Assembly: GCA_019423565.1 (NCBI GenBank)
Contig: JAHZBE010000002.1
Location: 62,001-126,000, forward strand
DNA from: a bacterium
GTDB lineage: Bacteria; Bacillota_I; Bacilli_A; RF39; UBA660
Length of the DNA stretch: 64,000 bases
Direction: 5' to 3'
How positions within the stretch are numbered: position 1 is the first letter of the stretch; each line of letters begins with the position of its first letter. Of the stretch, positions 42,023-51,653 are shown one piece after another. The notes under the pieces were generated by a model, which ran no database searches, was not told the DNA's origin, and saw nothing but the letters and a program-made list of their open reading frames with translations. Position numbers and translations under genes: made by a program.

Positions 42023-44839
42023 TTATTTTGCATATGTATTGTATATTCTTTGAGCGTTTGCTGTTCTGTTTCTTATTTCTTTATTACAATCTGTTTGTTG
42101 ATTTCTACAATGTGTTCTACCACCATATTCATATACAATAAGAAATTCTGATGCAGCTTTTGATACATCATCTGTAGATTTTAAAAGTTTGTATAATTCT
42201 TTATATTCACCACCTGGACTAATTCCATGCGTTTCAGGTTCTTTCATTGATATATCCAAAAACAATAATTGAGTCTCAAGATCAGCGACATATTCTTTTC
42301 CTTTAAAATCATATAATGCTTCTTTTAGTGTACACCAAGTAAATCCAGCAATTCCAAATCCACCATCACCAGGTGCATAATTTGTACAACTAGTTCCAAC
42401 CAATGTACCAGTAAATTTTTCTTTTGATATTTCACCTGAAGCAACTTTTTTAGCGTATTCTGTATTTAAATGGTCCTCATCACCATTAACTATATCAGGA
42501 TAATATGTCGATTCTTGGAAAAAGTTTCCCATCATTCCTGCTGCACCTGCTTTAGTATATCCTAGAGATAATAAATAATTCCATATATCCGGTTCTGCTT
42601 CTGGACCAACTCTTTTAAGTGAACCTGTTAATGCACCACAAGGAATAAATAAATTTGTTGGATCAATTGCAGTTCCATTTGAATCCTGTAATGCATCCAT
42701 AAATGTAAAATGCAATCCTTCCGTATTATATTCACTTGAATCTATAGATGCAATTGCATCACCCTTATTAACCGTAAGCCCCTCTTTCAAAGTAGATATT
42801 GGCTTAACATTTGAATATATTGTTATAAATTTATATTCTTTTTCATTTATAGTTACATCATGACTTATTTTTACAGATTTTCCACAAGTATTCTCGCCAC
42901 ATTTAGCATCAGTAATTGATTCAACTTTACCTTTAGCAACAGAATAAACACTATCACCTGCTTTAACACCTGCAGTAGTTTCATTCAAATCTACACCATT
43001 ATGATTTTTACCATTAACTATACCATATGAATAATTTGTATCAAAATTAACAGTAGTTCCATCAGGTATATTTACCGGTTTACCTAATTCAGACACTAGT
43101 GCACTATCTATTGCTCCAACACAAGTTTCAGAATATTCTTCACTAGAACCACTTGTATTCCTTAAAAATATATCTCTAAATAAACCTTCATTAGCTACAA
43201 TATCTTTATATAACATTTCTTTCTTTTGTTCTAAAGCATCATCAGTTAATCCACCTATATAATTATGAAATTCAGGCATATTCATAAAATAATAATTCAT
43301 TAAATAATTCTTATAATTATCTTCATCAAATACATATGTATCATAATAAGTAACTGTAATTTTTAAGCCACTTCTATCAACTGACACTATATCATATATT
43401 CCATAAAATAAATCTCCTACTAAACTAGCCAGAGAGGAAACAAAATCTTCTGCAACTAATCCTTCGTTTTCAAAAAATGAACCAGAATATTCAGATCCCA
43501 ATAATAAAGCCGTTAACTCTTTAAATGGTGCAGTAATAACACCCCATGAAGCACCCAAAATATCTGTTAATACATCTGACGTATCACTGGCAATCAATTT
43601 AGCATTATTTTTTATAAAATCGAGTAATGAAACAGTTATTGGAGTACCAGATCTTGTCGCATTTCCAAAAAAATCTGTACTAAACTGATTCCTTGCAAGT
43701 TTCCTTAATCTATATATCTTACCAGTATTATAAACAAGTCCATCAGAATCAACAGTTTGTTGTGCCTCATCAAATTTATCTCTCATCCATTCTTTTGCTC
43801 CCTGAAAATATCCTGAATTTGAAGATTGGCTATTCATAGAATTATCCACAGCACTTTCGTCCTCAATATTTTGATATTTAGTATCATATCCAGCACCCTC
43901 TGTATAAAAAAGTGTTGAAAGAAGAAGAGGAACATTTAATCCTTCACCATTATTGTTATTATCACAACCATACCTATCACATAAATCATCAATTTCGTCA
44001 TAAAACGCTTCCTTTGAATCTTGAAAACCAAAACCGCTATAAAAGTTTGATAACTTTTCACTAAAATTGGCTACTCCAGTTATAGCTTCATCAATATTTC
44101 CCCAAACTTCCATTAAAGGTCCAAGAATTAATTCAACAACAAAAAGAATTAATAATGGTCCAAGTGCTAGCAAAACTAGAAAAAGAGCTAATCTCATTTT
44201 CATTTTCTTTATAAATGCACTTGAAATCATAGCTAAAGCATCGCTAGGGTGAGTTGCAGCATACGCTTTTGATTTTAAATGATCCTTTTTAATATTTCTA
44301 AGATTTTTTTTGTCTTGTTTAAGTTTGTTTTTTTCGTCATTTAATTTGTTTTTAGCTTCTTTATCTTCTTTTTTTGCAGAATCCAAATTATTCTTATCAT
44401 CTAAATTTCTTTGACTCGTAGAAACCATTCTATTATCGTTTCTTACTTTTTTTAATCTTTCTGCACTTTGGTCTTTATTATTACTTGCCTTTTTTATATT
44501 TTCTTTAGTATCATTAATTCTATCCTGTGCATCTTTTTTTAAATTATTGTAATGATTTTTATCATTTAATCCTTTTTTAAAAGCTTCTCGACCACTACTT
44601 GCCTTATTATATTTTCCATTTTTTACGTCGTCTATCTTTTTTTCATCATTATCCGTAGTTCCGCTTATCTGTTCACTTTCACTGTTTTCAATATTTGATG
44701 ATATAGAAGATGTATCAGCTTTTTTTTCATCATTTTCTGTAATACCATTTACAGACTCATTTTCACTATTTTCATTGGTTGATGAAACGGAAGATGAATC
44801 ATCATTTCCAACTTCTTTAAAATCTTCTTCATTTTCCAT
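42023..44839 (-). CDS. T4SS-associated peptidoglycan hydrolase (M23-like plus phage-lysozyme domain)
   Basis: A 938-residue protein. Residues 1-200 are acidic and coiled-coil-like and carry no signal peptide. A transmembrane helix (about 215-240) is followed by a large extracellular part. Around 590-720 lies an M23/LytM-like domain with HNGVD (HxxxD) but EGLHFTF where HxHFE is expected, so the catalytic His seems missing. The last 200 residues form a phage-tail-lysozyme-type domain (AAGMMGNFFQESTYYPD, GDGGFGIAGFTW). It resembles the VirB1/CwlT-type hydrolases that open the wall for Gram-positive T4SS, with the same topology. It follows virB4 by 35 bases. Confidence 0.85.
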   Translation of the reverse strand: MENEEDFKEVGNDDSSSVSSTNENSENESVNGITENDEKKADTSSISSNIENSESEQISGTTDNDEKKIDDVKNGKYNKASSGREAFKKGLNDKNHYNNLKKDAQDRINDTKENIKKASNNKDQSAERLKKVRNDNRMVSTSQRNLDDKNNLDSAKKEDKEAKNKLNDEKNKLKQDKKNLRNIKKDHLKSKAYAATHPSDALAMISSAFIKKMKMRLALFLVLLALGPLLILFVVELILGPLMEVWGNIDEAITGVANFSEKLSNFYSGFGFQDSKEAFYDEIDDLCDRYGCDNNNNGEGLNVPLLLSTLFYTEGAGYDTKYQNIEDESAVDNSMNSQSSNSGYFQGAKEWMRDKFDEAQQTVDSDGLVYNTGKIYRLRKLARNQFSTDFFGNATRSGTPITVSLLDFIKNNAKLIASDTSDVLTDILGASWGVITAPFKELTALLLGSEYSGSFFENEGLVAEDFVSSLASLVGDLFYGIYDIVSVDRSGLKITVTYYDTYVFDEDNYKNYLMNYYFMNMPEFHNYIGGLTDDALEQKKEMLYKDIVANEGLFRDIFLRNTSGSSEEYSETCVGAIDSALVSELGKPVNIPDGTTVNFDTNYSYGIVNGKNHNGVDLNETTAGVKAGDSVYSVAKGKVESITDAKCGENTCGKSVKISHDVTINEKEYKFITIYSNVKPISTLKEGLTVNKGDAIASIDSSEYNTEGLHFTFMDALQDSNGTAIDPTNLFIPCGALTGSLKRVGPEAEPDIWNYLLSLGYTKAGAAGMMGNFFQESTYYPDIVNGDEDHLNTEYAKKVASGEISKEKFTGTLVGTSCTNYAPGDGGFGIAGFTWCTLKEALYDFKGKEYVADLETQLLFLDISMKEPETHGISPGGEYKELYKLLKSTDDVSKAASEFLIVYEYGGRTHCRNQQTDCNKEIRNRTANAQRIYNTYAK

Positions 44840-44873
44840 TTTATCACCACCTTTTACTTCAAATATTTATATA

Positions 44874-46664
44874 TTATAATCCGCCTCTTGTACCAAACGA
44901 ATCAAGTTCTGCATCTGTTGCTATTACACTTATTTGCATACGTTTACTACCACATACAAATAATGCATCTCCTTGATTATATCTCTTAATACCTTCTTTT
45001 TCATTATCATTTAAATCAATTAATTTTGATAAATCTTCAACAGCTTGCTTTTTAAGTCCCATAACAAGATAATATGAAGCATTATCAAATATTGCTTTAC
45101 CCTGCATTAATACATTTGGAGCAGCAAAGTCACTTGGTTGTTGTGTTATAATTATTGTTCCACTATTATATTTACGCGCTCTTCTTTGTACTTGGGCTAA
45201 GAAATCTGCACCAAGCATATTATTATTTCCAAGTAAAATATGAGCTTCATCTACTTGTAATACTGTGTTTTGACTAGGATCAAGACATAATCCCCAAGCA
45301 TATTTTAATATATTAAAGAATAAGGCATTTTTTATATTTACTTCCGCATTTATTAATTCTCTAATATTGAATACAATAAAATTTGATTTTGGACTTATTG
45401 TAGTATGTCCATCAAAATAATGTTCAAGTCCACCAGAAATTAATGGTCTAACTTTTAATTCAAGTTTTTCCATTATATCTCTTTCCCTAGTAGCTTCACC
45501 ATATGAAAGTATTCTTCCACGGATAGTTGTATAAACATCACTAAATGTAGGAAAATCTTCACTTGTTAATGTTGTAAAGTCAGTTTTAACGTTAATATTA
45601 AATCTTTGATATGTTTCAACAACAACCTCATTAAATAATGTTAATACATCCTCTTCAATTGATGGATCATAATATTTCATAAATGCTTTTAAAGTTTGAA
45701 GAGTCTTAGCTAAAACCGCATAACCAAGTCCTCTTGACGATTCTTCTTCGTCAGCATCTGGAACTATTTCAAGTGGATTAATCATACCAAATTCTCCACC
45801 ACGTCCTAAATCTATAAAGTCACCATTATAAAGTCTCGCCATTGGTTCAAGTTCACCTTCTGGATCTATTGCAATTATTTTATAACCATTTCTTACATGT
45901 GATCTCAAAAGTAATTTAGCTGCAGTTGATTTACCTGATCCAGAAGTACCAAGAATAATCATATTAGCATTATTTCTATTATGTTCTTTTTTTATTTGAT
46001 ATAAGAATTGATTAAATAAAATTATACCACCAGAAAAATCTACACCAAGTAAGCAAGATAATCCCTGATCCTTAATACTATCAAATACAAAAGGATACAT
46101 AGCCGCAAGTGTTGGTGATGGAATTGGTGTTCCAATTCTATCTTCAATATCTTGCTTACCAAATATAGGTAAACATGATTTTAATACTTTTTCCTGTTCA
46201 AATCTAAGAGGAATAGCTCTCATTTCCATGGCTTCTAATGTTGATTTTAAAGATACCTTTGTTCTTTCAAGTTCTTCCTTCGTATCAGCTGTAATCATTA
46301 TATGCATCTGAAAATCAAATACCTTTGATTGATTTGTAGTAATAACTTTAATAAATGATTCAAGTGATTCATAATCTTGTCTTATTCTTTCTTGATATGT
46401 TACATCTGGTTCTTTTTGATACTTATCGTATAAATCTACTAATTGTTTATTTAGCATTTTAGAAACAACTTCAAATGCAACAGGTATATGTTTAATAACT
46501 ATTTTTACTCCCGCCATACCAGAAGTTAAGCTTGATAAATAACCCGCTGTAATATATTTTGGATATGATAAAACAGTAAGTATAGTTGCAAACTTATCGC
46601 TAACAATAAAATCTGATGTATTAAATGTTAATCCCTTTGGAGCAAGTTCAGTTTTAATCCCCAT
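44874..46664 (-). CDS. virB4: VirB4/TrsE-type T4SS ATPase
   Basis: A 596-residue ATPase. The first 230 residues are VirB4 N-terminal-like. Walker A is GTSGSGKS near residue 239, followed by IDPEGE, Walker B LQVDEAHILLG, and QPSDFAAPN. VirB4 powers pilus assembly and substrate transport at the inner face of the membrane. It is shorter than the usual 800 residues. The missing N-terminal part corresponds to the preceding gene, whose end overlaps this start by 11 bases, so the two may work as a split VirB4. Confidence 0.92.
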   Translation of the reverse strand: MGIKTELAPKGLTFNTSDFIVSDKFATILTVLSYPKYITAGYLSSLTSGMAGVKIVIKHIPVAFEVVSKMLNKQLVDLYDKYQKEPDVTYQERIRQDYESLESFIKVITTNQSKVFDFQMHIMITADTKEELERTKVSLKSTLEAMEMRAIPLRFEQEKVLKSCLPIFGKQDIEDRIGTPIPSPTLAAMYPFVFDSIKDQGLSCLLGVDFSGGIILFNQFLYQIKKEHNRNNANMIILGTSGSGKSTAAKLLLRSHVRNGYKIIAIDPEGELEPMARLYNGDFIDLGRGGEFGMINPLEIVPDADEEESSRGLGYAVLAKTLQTLKAFMKYYDPSIEEDVLTLFNEVVVETYQRFNINVKTDFTTLTSEDFPTFSDVYTTIRGRILSYGEATRERDIMEKLELKVRPLISGGLEHYFDGHTTISPKSNFIVFNIRELINAEVNIKNALFFNILKYAWGLCLDPSQNTVLQVDEAHILLGNNNMLGADFLAQVQRRARKYNSGTIIITQQPSDFAAPNVLMQGKAIFDNASYYLVMGLKKQAVEDLSKLIDLNDNEKEGIKRYNQGDALFVCGSKRMQISVIATDAELDSFGTRGGL

Positions 46665-47205
46665 TATTGATCACCGTCCCACTTTCATATTTAACACCAC
46701 CATTTAAGAAATTATCTATAATCATTCTTAAATCATCATTAGATGTTTGTGATGCAATTAAACCACAATTAGCAAGTTCACTAATTAAACTTCTAATTCT
46801 CTTTTGTATTACATCATTATCTTTCGATTTAAACAAAATGAAATACTCAGTATCCACTATACCATTATTAACAAATAATTCAGCCTTCGCAATATCATCT
46901 GATAGTAATTTTCTATATATAGGACTCTGTGCATCATTTAACTGAAGTTGAAGTTGTGATACATATAAATTTATATCAACAGGCCTATCAGCTATAATAA
47001 GCCAAAATTCATAATCAATCAAATTATAAAAAGTTCTAAAAGATTCTATTATTTGATCTCTATAATTTTCTTCAAGTATAAAAATATTTCTAGGTTGTAC
47101 TTTTACACCCGTAACCATTTCTTTATTATCAAGTAAAATAACATTATTATTAATATCCTTAACAGGAATCCACTTTTCAGTATATATACTACTATTTGTA
47201 CTCAT
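46654..47205 (-). CDS. TrsD-like T4SS protein (VirB4 N-terminal partner)
   Basis: A 183-residue soluble protein without signal or membrane segments. It matches the small TrsD/TraD-like proteins of Gram-positive conjugation loci placed between PrgI and VirB4, with strand-rich GVKVQPRNIFILEE and helix-rich later half (IQKRIRSLISELANCGLIA). It overlaps virB4 by 11 bases and prgI by 14, showing tight coupling. The two-gene form is known in some systems and need not be a frameshift; no A/T-run slip would fuse the frames cleanly. Confidence 0.6.
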   Translation of the reverse strand: MSTNSSIYTEKWIPVKDINNNVILLDNKEMVTGVKVQPRNIFILEENYRDQIIESFRTFYNLIDYEFWLIIADRPVDINLYVSQLQLQLNDAQSPIYRKLLSDDIAKAELFVNNGIVDTEYFILFKSKDNDVIQKRIRSLISELANCGLIASQTSNDDLRMIIDNFLNGGVKYESGTVINNGD

Positions 47206-47497
47206 TCTTATAACACCAACCTTCCCATTTATAATTTCTCCTTCCGTAAAAGAAATCTATTATCTCTCTTATTAACGTTAATATATTATGATAATTTGGT
47301 ATTGGAACAACTAAAAATCCTGTAACTAGTAATGGTATTAAACATATTAATGAGAGATTGAAAGTAGTAGGAGCAATTATCAAAAGTAATAATACAGATA
47401 AAACTACTCCACTACCAAATAAAATTAAATCAAATTTCGTAAATAATCCAAATATTAACGTACCTTTTTTGGCATTTGCAGGTATTAAATAATTCAC
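47192..47497 (-). CDS. PrgI-family T4SS protein (VirB3-like)
   Basis: A 101-residue protein with two transmembrane segments (LILFGSGVVLSVLLLLIIA and LICLIPLLVTGFLVVPIP) and the opening IPANAKKGTLIFG. PrgI/TcpE/VirB3-like proteins anchor VirB4 at the membrane. The C-terminal end RRNYKWEGWCY is typical. It overlaps the next gene by 14 bases. Confidence 0.85.
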   Translation of the reverse strand: MNYLIPANAKKGTLIFGLFTKFDLILFGSGVVLSVLLLLIIAPTTFNLSLICLIPLLVTGFLVVPIPNYHNILTLIREIIDFFYGRRNYKWEGWCYKNEYK

Positions 47498-47515
47498 TAT
47501 GTATCACACTCCCTT

Positions 47516-49576
47516 TTATTTGACATTTTCTTTATTAACTTCATTTCCAACTTTAACATATGCTTTCATTCTTGTCTTATCATTTTCTCCCATCTTATCA
47601 AGCATAGCATTATATGCTGACTCCGCTGTTGAGAAAGCAATGTTAGCATCATTAATTTCGTCGGCAATTTCTTGTTTAGACTTTGTCATACCTTTATCTG
47701 CGAAATCAACCGAATACTGAATCAATCTTTGAGCTGTATCAGTTAATCCACCACTATCTGTAACAAAGGATGAAATACCACTATTTGATAAATTGGACAT
47801 CAATTGTTTTGTATTAATTTGTCCTGAATCAAAATTAGTTTGCATTTCCAATATTTTTTGTTTTTCATCATTCGAACTTGCAGCTTTCATTGCATTATTC
47901 AATATTTCCCCTACAGAATTATAACTATTCTGTGCATTTTCAGCCTGTAACAACTTAAATTTCTTTTCCATATAACTATTTGCTGTTGCCTTTTGATTCT
48001 TTTTAAATGGAGATTTATCCATAATCGATTTTGATTGAACACCTTGTGCAATTTTTTTATCTATATTTCCTTCTGCATCATATAAATTACCTTTAACACT
48101 GTTTGCAATAGCTTGTGCTTCTGCTTTAGCCTTATCCTTAAGCTTATTAATTTTATTTTGTTCTTTTTCATATTGTCTAGTTGGATTAGCATTTTCGTTC
48201 CACGTTTTAATTGCATCCTTCGTACCTGCAATTCCATTTGTAGATCTGAAGAATGCACCTGCTGTTTTTGTTAATCTACCTGGTGTTCTATCTTTCCAAG
48301 CACCTTTTCCTCGGAATCCTTTATTCCAACCATAAGCACCAAATCCTCCAACTAGTCCTGCACCTAGTGCAACTGGCCAATGAGATAACGCAGCTGCTCC
48401 TAATAATCCTGCACCTGCACCAACTTCTCCAACTTTTTTTACAGCTCCCCAAGCTTTTTGTGCCTGTTTTCCAACTGCGGCCATTTCTCCAAGTCTTCCA
48501 CCAATACCACCTTTAAGTTTGATATCAGTACCAAATACTTTATTTATCAAATCTGGTAATTGTTTAACAAATATAAGCATTCCAACAATTAAAAATGCTT
48601 TTAAAACAAAACTCCAATCTTCACCTTGAAATGGTTTTAAAAATGATGATAAATTTGATATTAAAAACAAGTAAAAAGCAATACATGCTATTCTTATAAA
48701 TAAATCCATATAAGTTTTTACTAATTCTTGAAACCAAGATGATAAAATTTTATCACCAGCTGCTATATAACCAACAATAGATATAGGCGCAGTTAATTCC
48801 ATAAATGCAAGTTTAAATACTCTTACTGCAACATCCATAGAATAAATTACAAGTATATATACACACCCAAGACCACATACAATTGCAAGTAATCCATTAA
48901 AGTCAAAAGCATATTTTGTATCAGCACCTGCAATCCAACCAGCATTTTCATTATCTGTCGTCGTATTAATATGTTCAGCAAAATTTCCAATATGTTTAAT
49001 ATCTTCGGCAATCATCGCGTTGTAAGATTCTTGAACATCCTCATCAACTTGAATCGTTCCATCATCAACAGGAACAACTACTGATGAAATTAATGTACCC
49101 GCAATAACTTGACCGCCATTACCACCAGATTTACACTTTTCTTCTGCATTTTCTGTTGCTTCGTCACCCTCAACACCACCATCAACTTGACAACTTATAC
49201 CCGTTCCAACAATTATCTTTTCTATCAAACTATTATCCATTATATTTGCTTGTACTGCGTACAAAATATCAAATAATAACGGAACAGCAACCATCATAAC
49301 TAATGCCAAAATAGATCTTTTAAATAATGCCGTTACGCCTTTCTTGTTATCACCTAATAAATCTGGATTTACAATCGCAGATAAAATAACAACTGAAAAA
49401 GCAAATAGCATTACCACACTTACTAACACATAAATATTAGAAGAAAATTGACTAATAATTTCTGAATCTAAAAATCTTGTGTTAGCTAAATTATAAAAAA
49501 TATAGTATATATACTTTATCAATCTATAAATTGGAATACATATATATATAGCTAGCTTTCTTAATAATGCACTCAT
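47516..49576 (-). CDS. virB6: VirB6/TrbL-like T4SS membrane channel protein
   Basis: A 686-residue protein. Six or seven transmembrane segments lie in residues 1-345, with an extracellular Gly/Glu-rich loop (about 135-215), then an Ala/Gly-rich segment and a long charged cytoplasmic helical region (about 430-686). This is the layout of VirB6/TrsL-type channel proteins of Gram-positive T4SS. The phrase LTAPISIVGYIAAGDKILSSWFQELVKTY, split here over two segments, is characteristic. It follows the 499-residue protein by 16 bases. Confidence 0.88.
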   Translation of the reverse strand: MSALLRKLAIYICIPIYRLIKYIYYIFYNLANTRFLDSEIISQFSSNIYVLVSVVMLFAFSVVILSAIVNPDLLGDNKKGVTALFKRSILALVMMVAVPLLFDILYAVQANIMDNSLIEKIIVGTGISCQVDGGVEGDEATENAEEKCKSGGNGGQVIAGTLISSVVVPVDDGTIQVDEDVQESYNAMIAEDIKHIGNFAEHINTTTDNENAGWIAGADTKYAFDFNGLLAIVCGLGCVYILVIYSMDVAVRVFKLAFMELTAPISIVGYIAAGDKILSSWFQELVKTYMDLFIRIACIAFYLFLISNLSSFLKPFQGEDWSFVLKAFLIVGMLIFVKQLPDLINKVFGTDIKLKGGIGGRLGEMAAVGKQAQKAWGAVKKVGEVGAGAGLLGAAALSHWPVALGAGLVGGFGAYGWNKGFRGKGAWKDRTPGRLTKTAGAFFRSTNGIAGTKDAIKTWNENANPTRQYEKEQNKINKLKDKAKAEAQAIANSVKGNLYDAEGNIDKKIAQGVQSKSIMDKSPFKKNQKATANSYMEKKFKLLQAENAQNSYNSVGEILNNAMKAASSNDEKQKILEMQTNFDSGQINTKQLMSNLSNSGISSFVTDSGGLTDTAQRLIQYSVDFADKGMTKSKQEIADEINDANIAFSTAESAYNAMLDKMGENDKTRMKAYVKVGNEVNKENVK

Positions 49577-49592
49577 TTCTTACCTCCTATTC

Positions 49593-51092
49593 TCATTCCC
49601 CATTTATAATACAATCCATCAAGCTATAATCACCACCAAATATACTTAATAATAAGCTTATAATTAGTGGTATAGTAATGAACAATATAAGTAATATCAA
49701 TCTTTTTGGGAAATTCTTCTTTGATTTATTCATTTTTTCTACATCCGATGCAATTACAGCTTTTGCATAGTCTAAAGTTCCAAAAAATATTACAGCAACT
49801 GGAGCTAAAATTCTAAGTACCACATAAAACCAGTGGAAAAAACTAACATCATCACATGTAAGTTCATAATGTTTATCAAAATTAATATCTAAAGTGGGGG
49901 CAGAAATACCTGAAAAATTTTTCCATAACTTTTCCTTATTATCCTCTAATTCCTTTTCAAGTTCTTCCTCATTTCTTTCTGCTTGTTTTTTATATTGTTC
50001 TAAGCACTTGTTTTTTTCTGCATCTTGCGGTATTGAATAGCAATATTTACAATGATTAAAAGCATCGGAACTTCTACAGAATTTTTCCGCATCTCCGTTT
50101 TCATTTTTACAATAATAATTACAAATAGGTATTTTTTCTTCTCCATCATCTTTATTGTTATCATCATACTTATCTTTTTTATCTTCAATTTTTTTAACAT
50201 CAACTAGACTTTCTAAAAATGAAACGCAATTTTCATAATCAGTATTATCATCTAAACTATGATAAATTTTTTTATAAAACCACAGTAAATATTCTGGATC
50301 ATACTCAAGCATTACATATGAAGTAATGGTATACCAATTCATATAACGAACACGTAATAAACCAGCATAACTAGGATCAACATTTTCATCTTCTAATCCA
50401 TAATTTTTTGTTGTTTTAGTTACATCACTTTCAACATTTTTTTTCGTCTGTTGATAATATTCTAGAGCTATGCCGCCTTCAGAATACTTAATATCACAAG
50501 CTGCTAATTTTGCTTTTACGTCATTTTCACTCCCGTTAGAAACGAGTTCATTATAAACATCATGCTTATATTGAAATGTAGGATCATCTTTTTCTAAATT
50601 TTCTTTAAACATATACAGTTGTACACCTGCTTTAATAGATTTTTTTAAATCAATATAATATCCTTCATCCTCATTTGCACTAGATAATGGATTGTAAATT
50701 AAATTGCCATTATAAAAAACCTCAGAATTTTTATTTGTCCTTTTCGCTTCAAATCCCGAACCTATGCCGTCATAATATACAATTATAAAACTAGGACATC
50801 CATTATTCTTTACTTCAGATTCAAAACTTAAAGAAGAAAAAGATAAACCTGTTGGTGATGTAAATTTCATATTATAATCTAAAAAATTTTTAGAATAATC
50901 AAGTCTAATAGCAATGCCTTCATAAACAGCAGCTGTTCCAGTACCGGTACCAGCTCCGTATAATACCTTACCATCACGAACAGGTTCGGAATACGTATAG
51001 TATTTACAATTTGCCTCAACTTTTTTATTAACAAACGTTGATATAAATACTATAAAAAATATTACTAAAATATTTAAAATTTTTCTTTTCAT
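49593..51092 (-). CDS. exported T4SS protein ending in a pilin-like membrane segment
   Basis: A 499-residue protein with an N-terminal signal peptide (ILNILVIFFIVFISTF), a beta-rich extracellular domain, and a Cys-rich region about 325-375 (CNYYCKNENGD, CKYCYSIP) likely held by disulfides. A coiled-coil stretch (ERNEEELEKELEDNKEKLW) leads to two C-terminal transmembrane segments with APVAVIFFGTLDYAKAVIASD, almost the same as FGLILFGTLDMGKAVIAGD in the small pilin-like protein encoded just upstream. I infer a surface adhesin or channel cap fused to a TrbC-like domain. Not recognised as a named family. Confidence 0.6.
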   Translation of the reverse strand: MKRKILNILVIFFIVFISTFVNKKVEANCKYYTYSEPVRDGKVLYGAGTGTGTAAVYEGIAIRLDYSKNFLDYNMKFTSPTGLSFSSLSFESEVKNNGCPSFIIVYYDGIGSGFEAKRTNKNSEVFYNGNLIYNPLSSANEDEGYYIDLKKSIKAGVQLYMFKENLEKDDPTFQYKHDVYNELVSNGSENDVKAKLAACDIKYSEGGIALEYYQQTKKNVESDVTKTTKNYGLEDENVDPSYAGLLRVRYMNWYTITSYVMLEYDPEYLLWFYKKIYHSLDDNTDYENCVSFLESLVDVKKIEDKKDKYDDNNKDDGEEKIPICNYYCKNENGDAEKFCRSSDAFNHCKYCYSIPQDAEKNKCLEQYKKQAERNEEELEKELEDNKEKLWKNFSGISAPTLDINFDKHYELTCDDVSFFHWFYVVLRILAPVAVIFFGTLDYAKAVIASDVEKMNKSKKNFPKRLILLILFITIPLIISLLLSIFGGDYSLMDCIINGE

Positions 51093-51131
51093 AAGTAAAC
51101 CTACTTTCTCACTATAATAATAACATAAATT

Positions 51132-51162
51132 AAAAAAAAAAGAAACATATATTTTCTTTTTT
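51132..51162 (-). terminator. hairpin terminator after the pilin-like gene
   Basis: AAAAGAAA/TTTCTTTT stem followed by T residues on the minus strand between the pilin-like gene and the next. Partial termination here would give more pilin-like mRNA than mRNA for the other subunits. Confidence 0.5.
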
Positions 51163-51550
51163 ATTTATCATATCTATCGCTTTGGTCCAACTTAGGCCCA
51201 TGAGTAGCTGCATCCCAGCATGCTGCAAAATTACTTTTTGGTGCCGCAAAAGTTATTACCGCTTCAACTATTGTTGGTATTAAGAATACTATAACTGCTG
51301 CAATTATTCTCTTTACAAAAGGTTTTTGAGCTTCTTTAATTTTCTTCTCATCACCAGCTATAACAGCTTTTCCCATATCTAATGTTCCAAATAAAATCAA
51401 TCCAAAAGGTACAGCTATTCTTAATATTCTTATAGCTAATTTTACTAAATATAGAATACCAAGAATTGTTTCTGTTGGATCCTCACCGTTTCCTGTAGCA
51501 AAACTACATTCACCATCTAAAAAATCCAAAACATTTAATAAGTTCAACAT
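51161..51550 (-). CDS. TrbC/VirB2-like pilin-type T4SS protein
   Basis: A 129-residue protein with an N-terminal stretch (LLNVLDFLDGEC), two transmembrane segments (AIRILRIAVPFGLILFG and RIIAAVIVFLIPTIVEAVI) and a cytoplasmic loop MGKAVIAGDEKKIKEAQ, typical of the short TrbC/VirB2-like membrane proteins heading Gram-positive T4SS operons. Two Cys flank the membrane part. ATG 51550 is chosen since TAGGAGGAT precedes it; the frame extends six codons further but that region is the ribosome binding site. Confidence 0.75.
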   Translation of the reverse strand: MLNLLNVLDFLDGECSFATGNGEDPTETILGILYLVKLAIRILRIAVPFGLILFGTLDMGKAVIAGDEKKIKEAQKPFVKRIIAAVIVFLIPTIVEAVITFAAPKSNFAACWDAATHGPKLDQSDRYDK

Positions 51551-51653
51551 AATTAATCCTCCTAACATTTCTTATAAACTTATTTTATAATTATTAACAT
51601 AAATTGTCAATAATTAATGAAAAATTTATGTCAAATGAATCAAATTAGTTTAA

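Noticed and set aside
44874..47205. VirB4 split as a frameshift
   Set aside because: The second gene has its own start and ribosome binding site within an 11-base overlap, and TrsD/TrsE-type pairs are known; a natural split is more likely.
39718..51550. T4SS as part of the serine-recombinase element
   Set aside because: The element's two ends are resolved at 8065 and 17994, more than 20 kb away.
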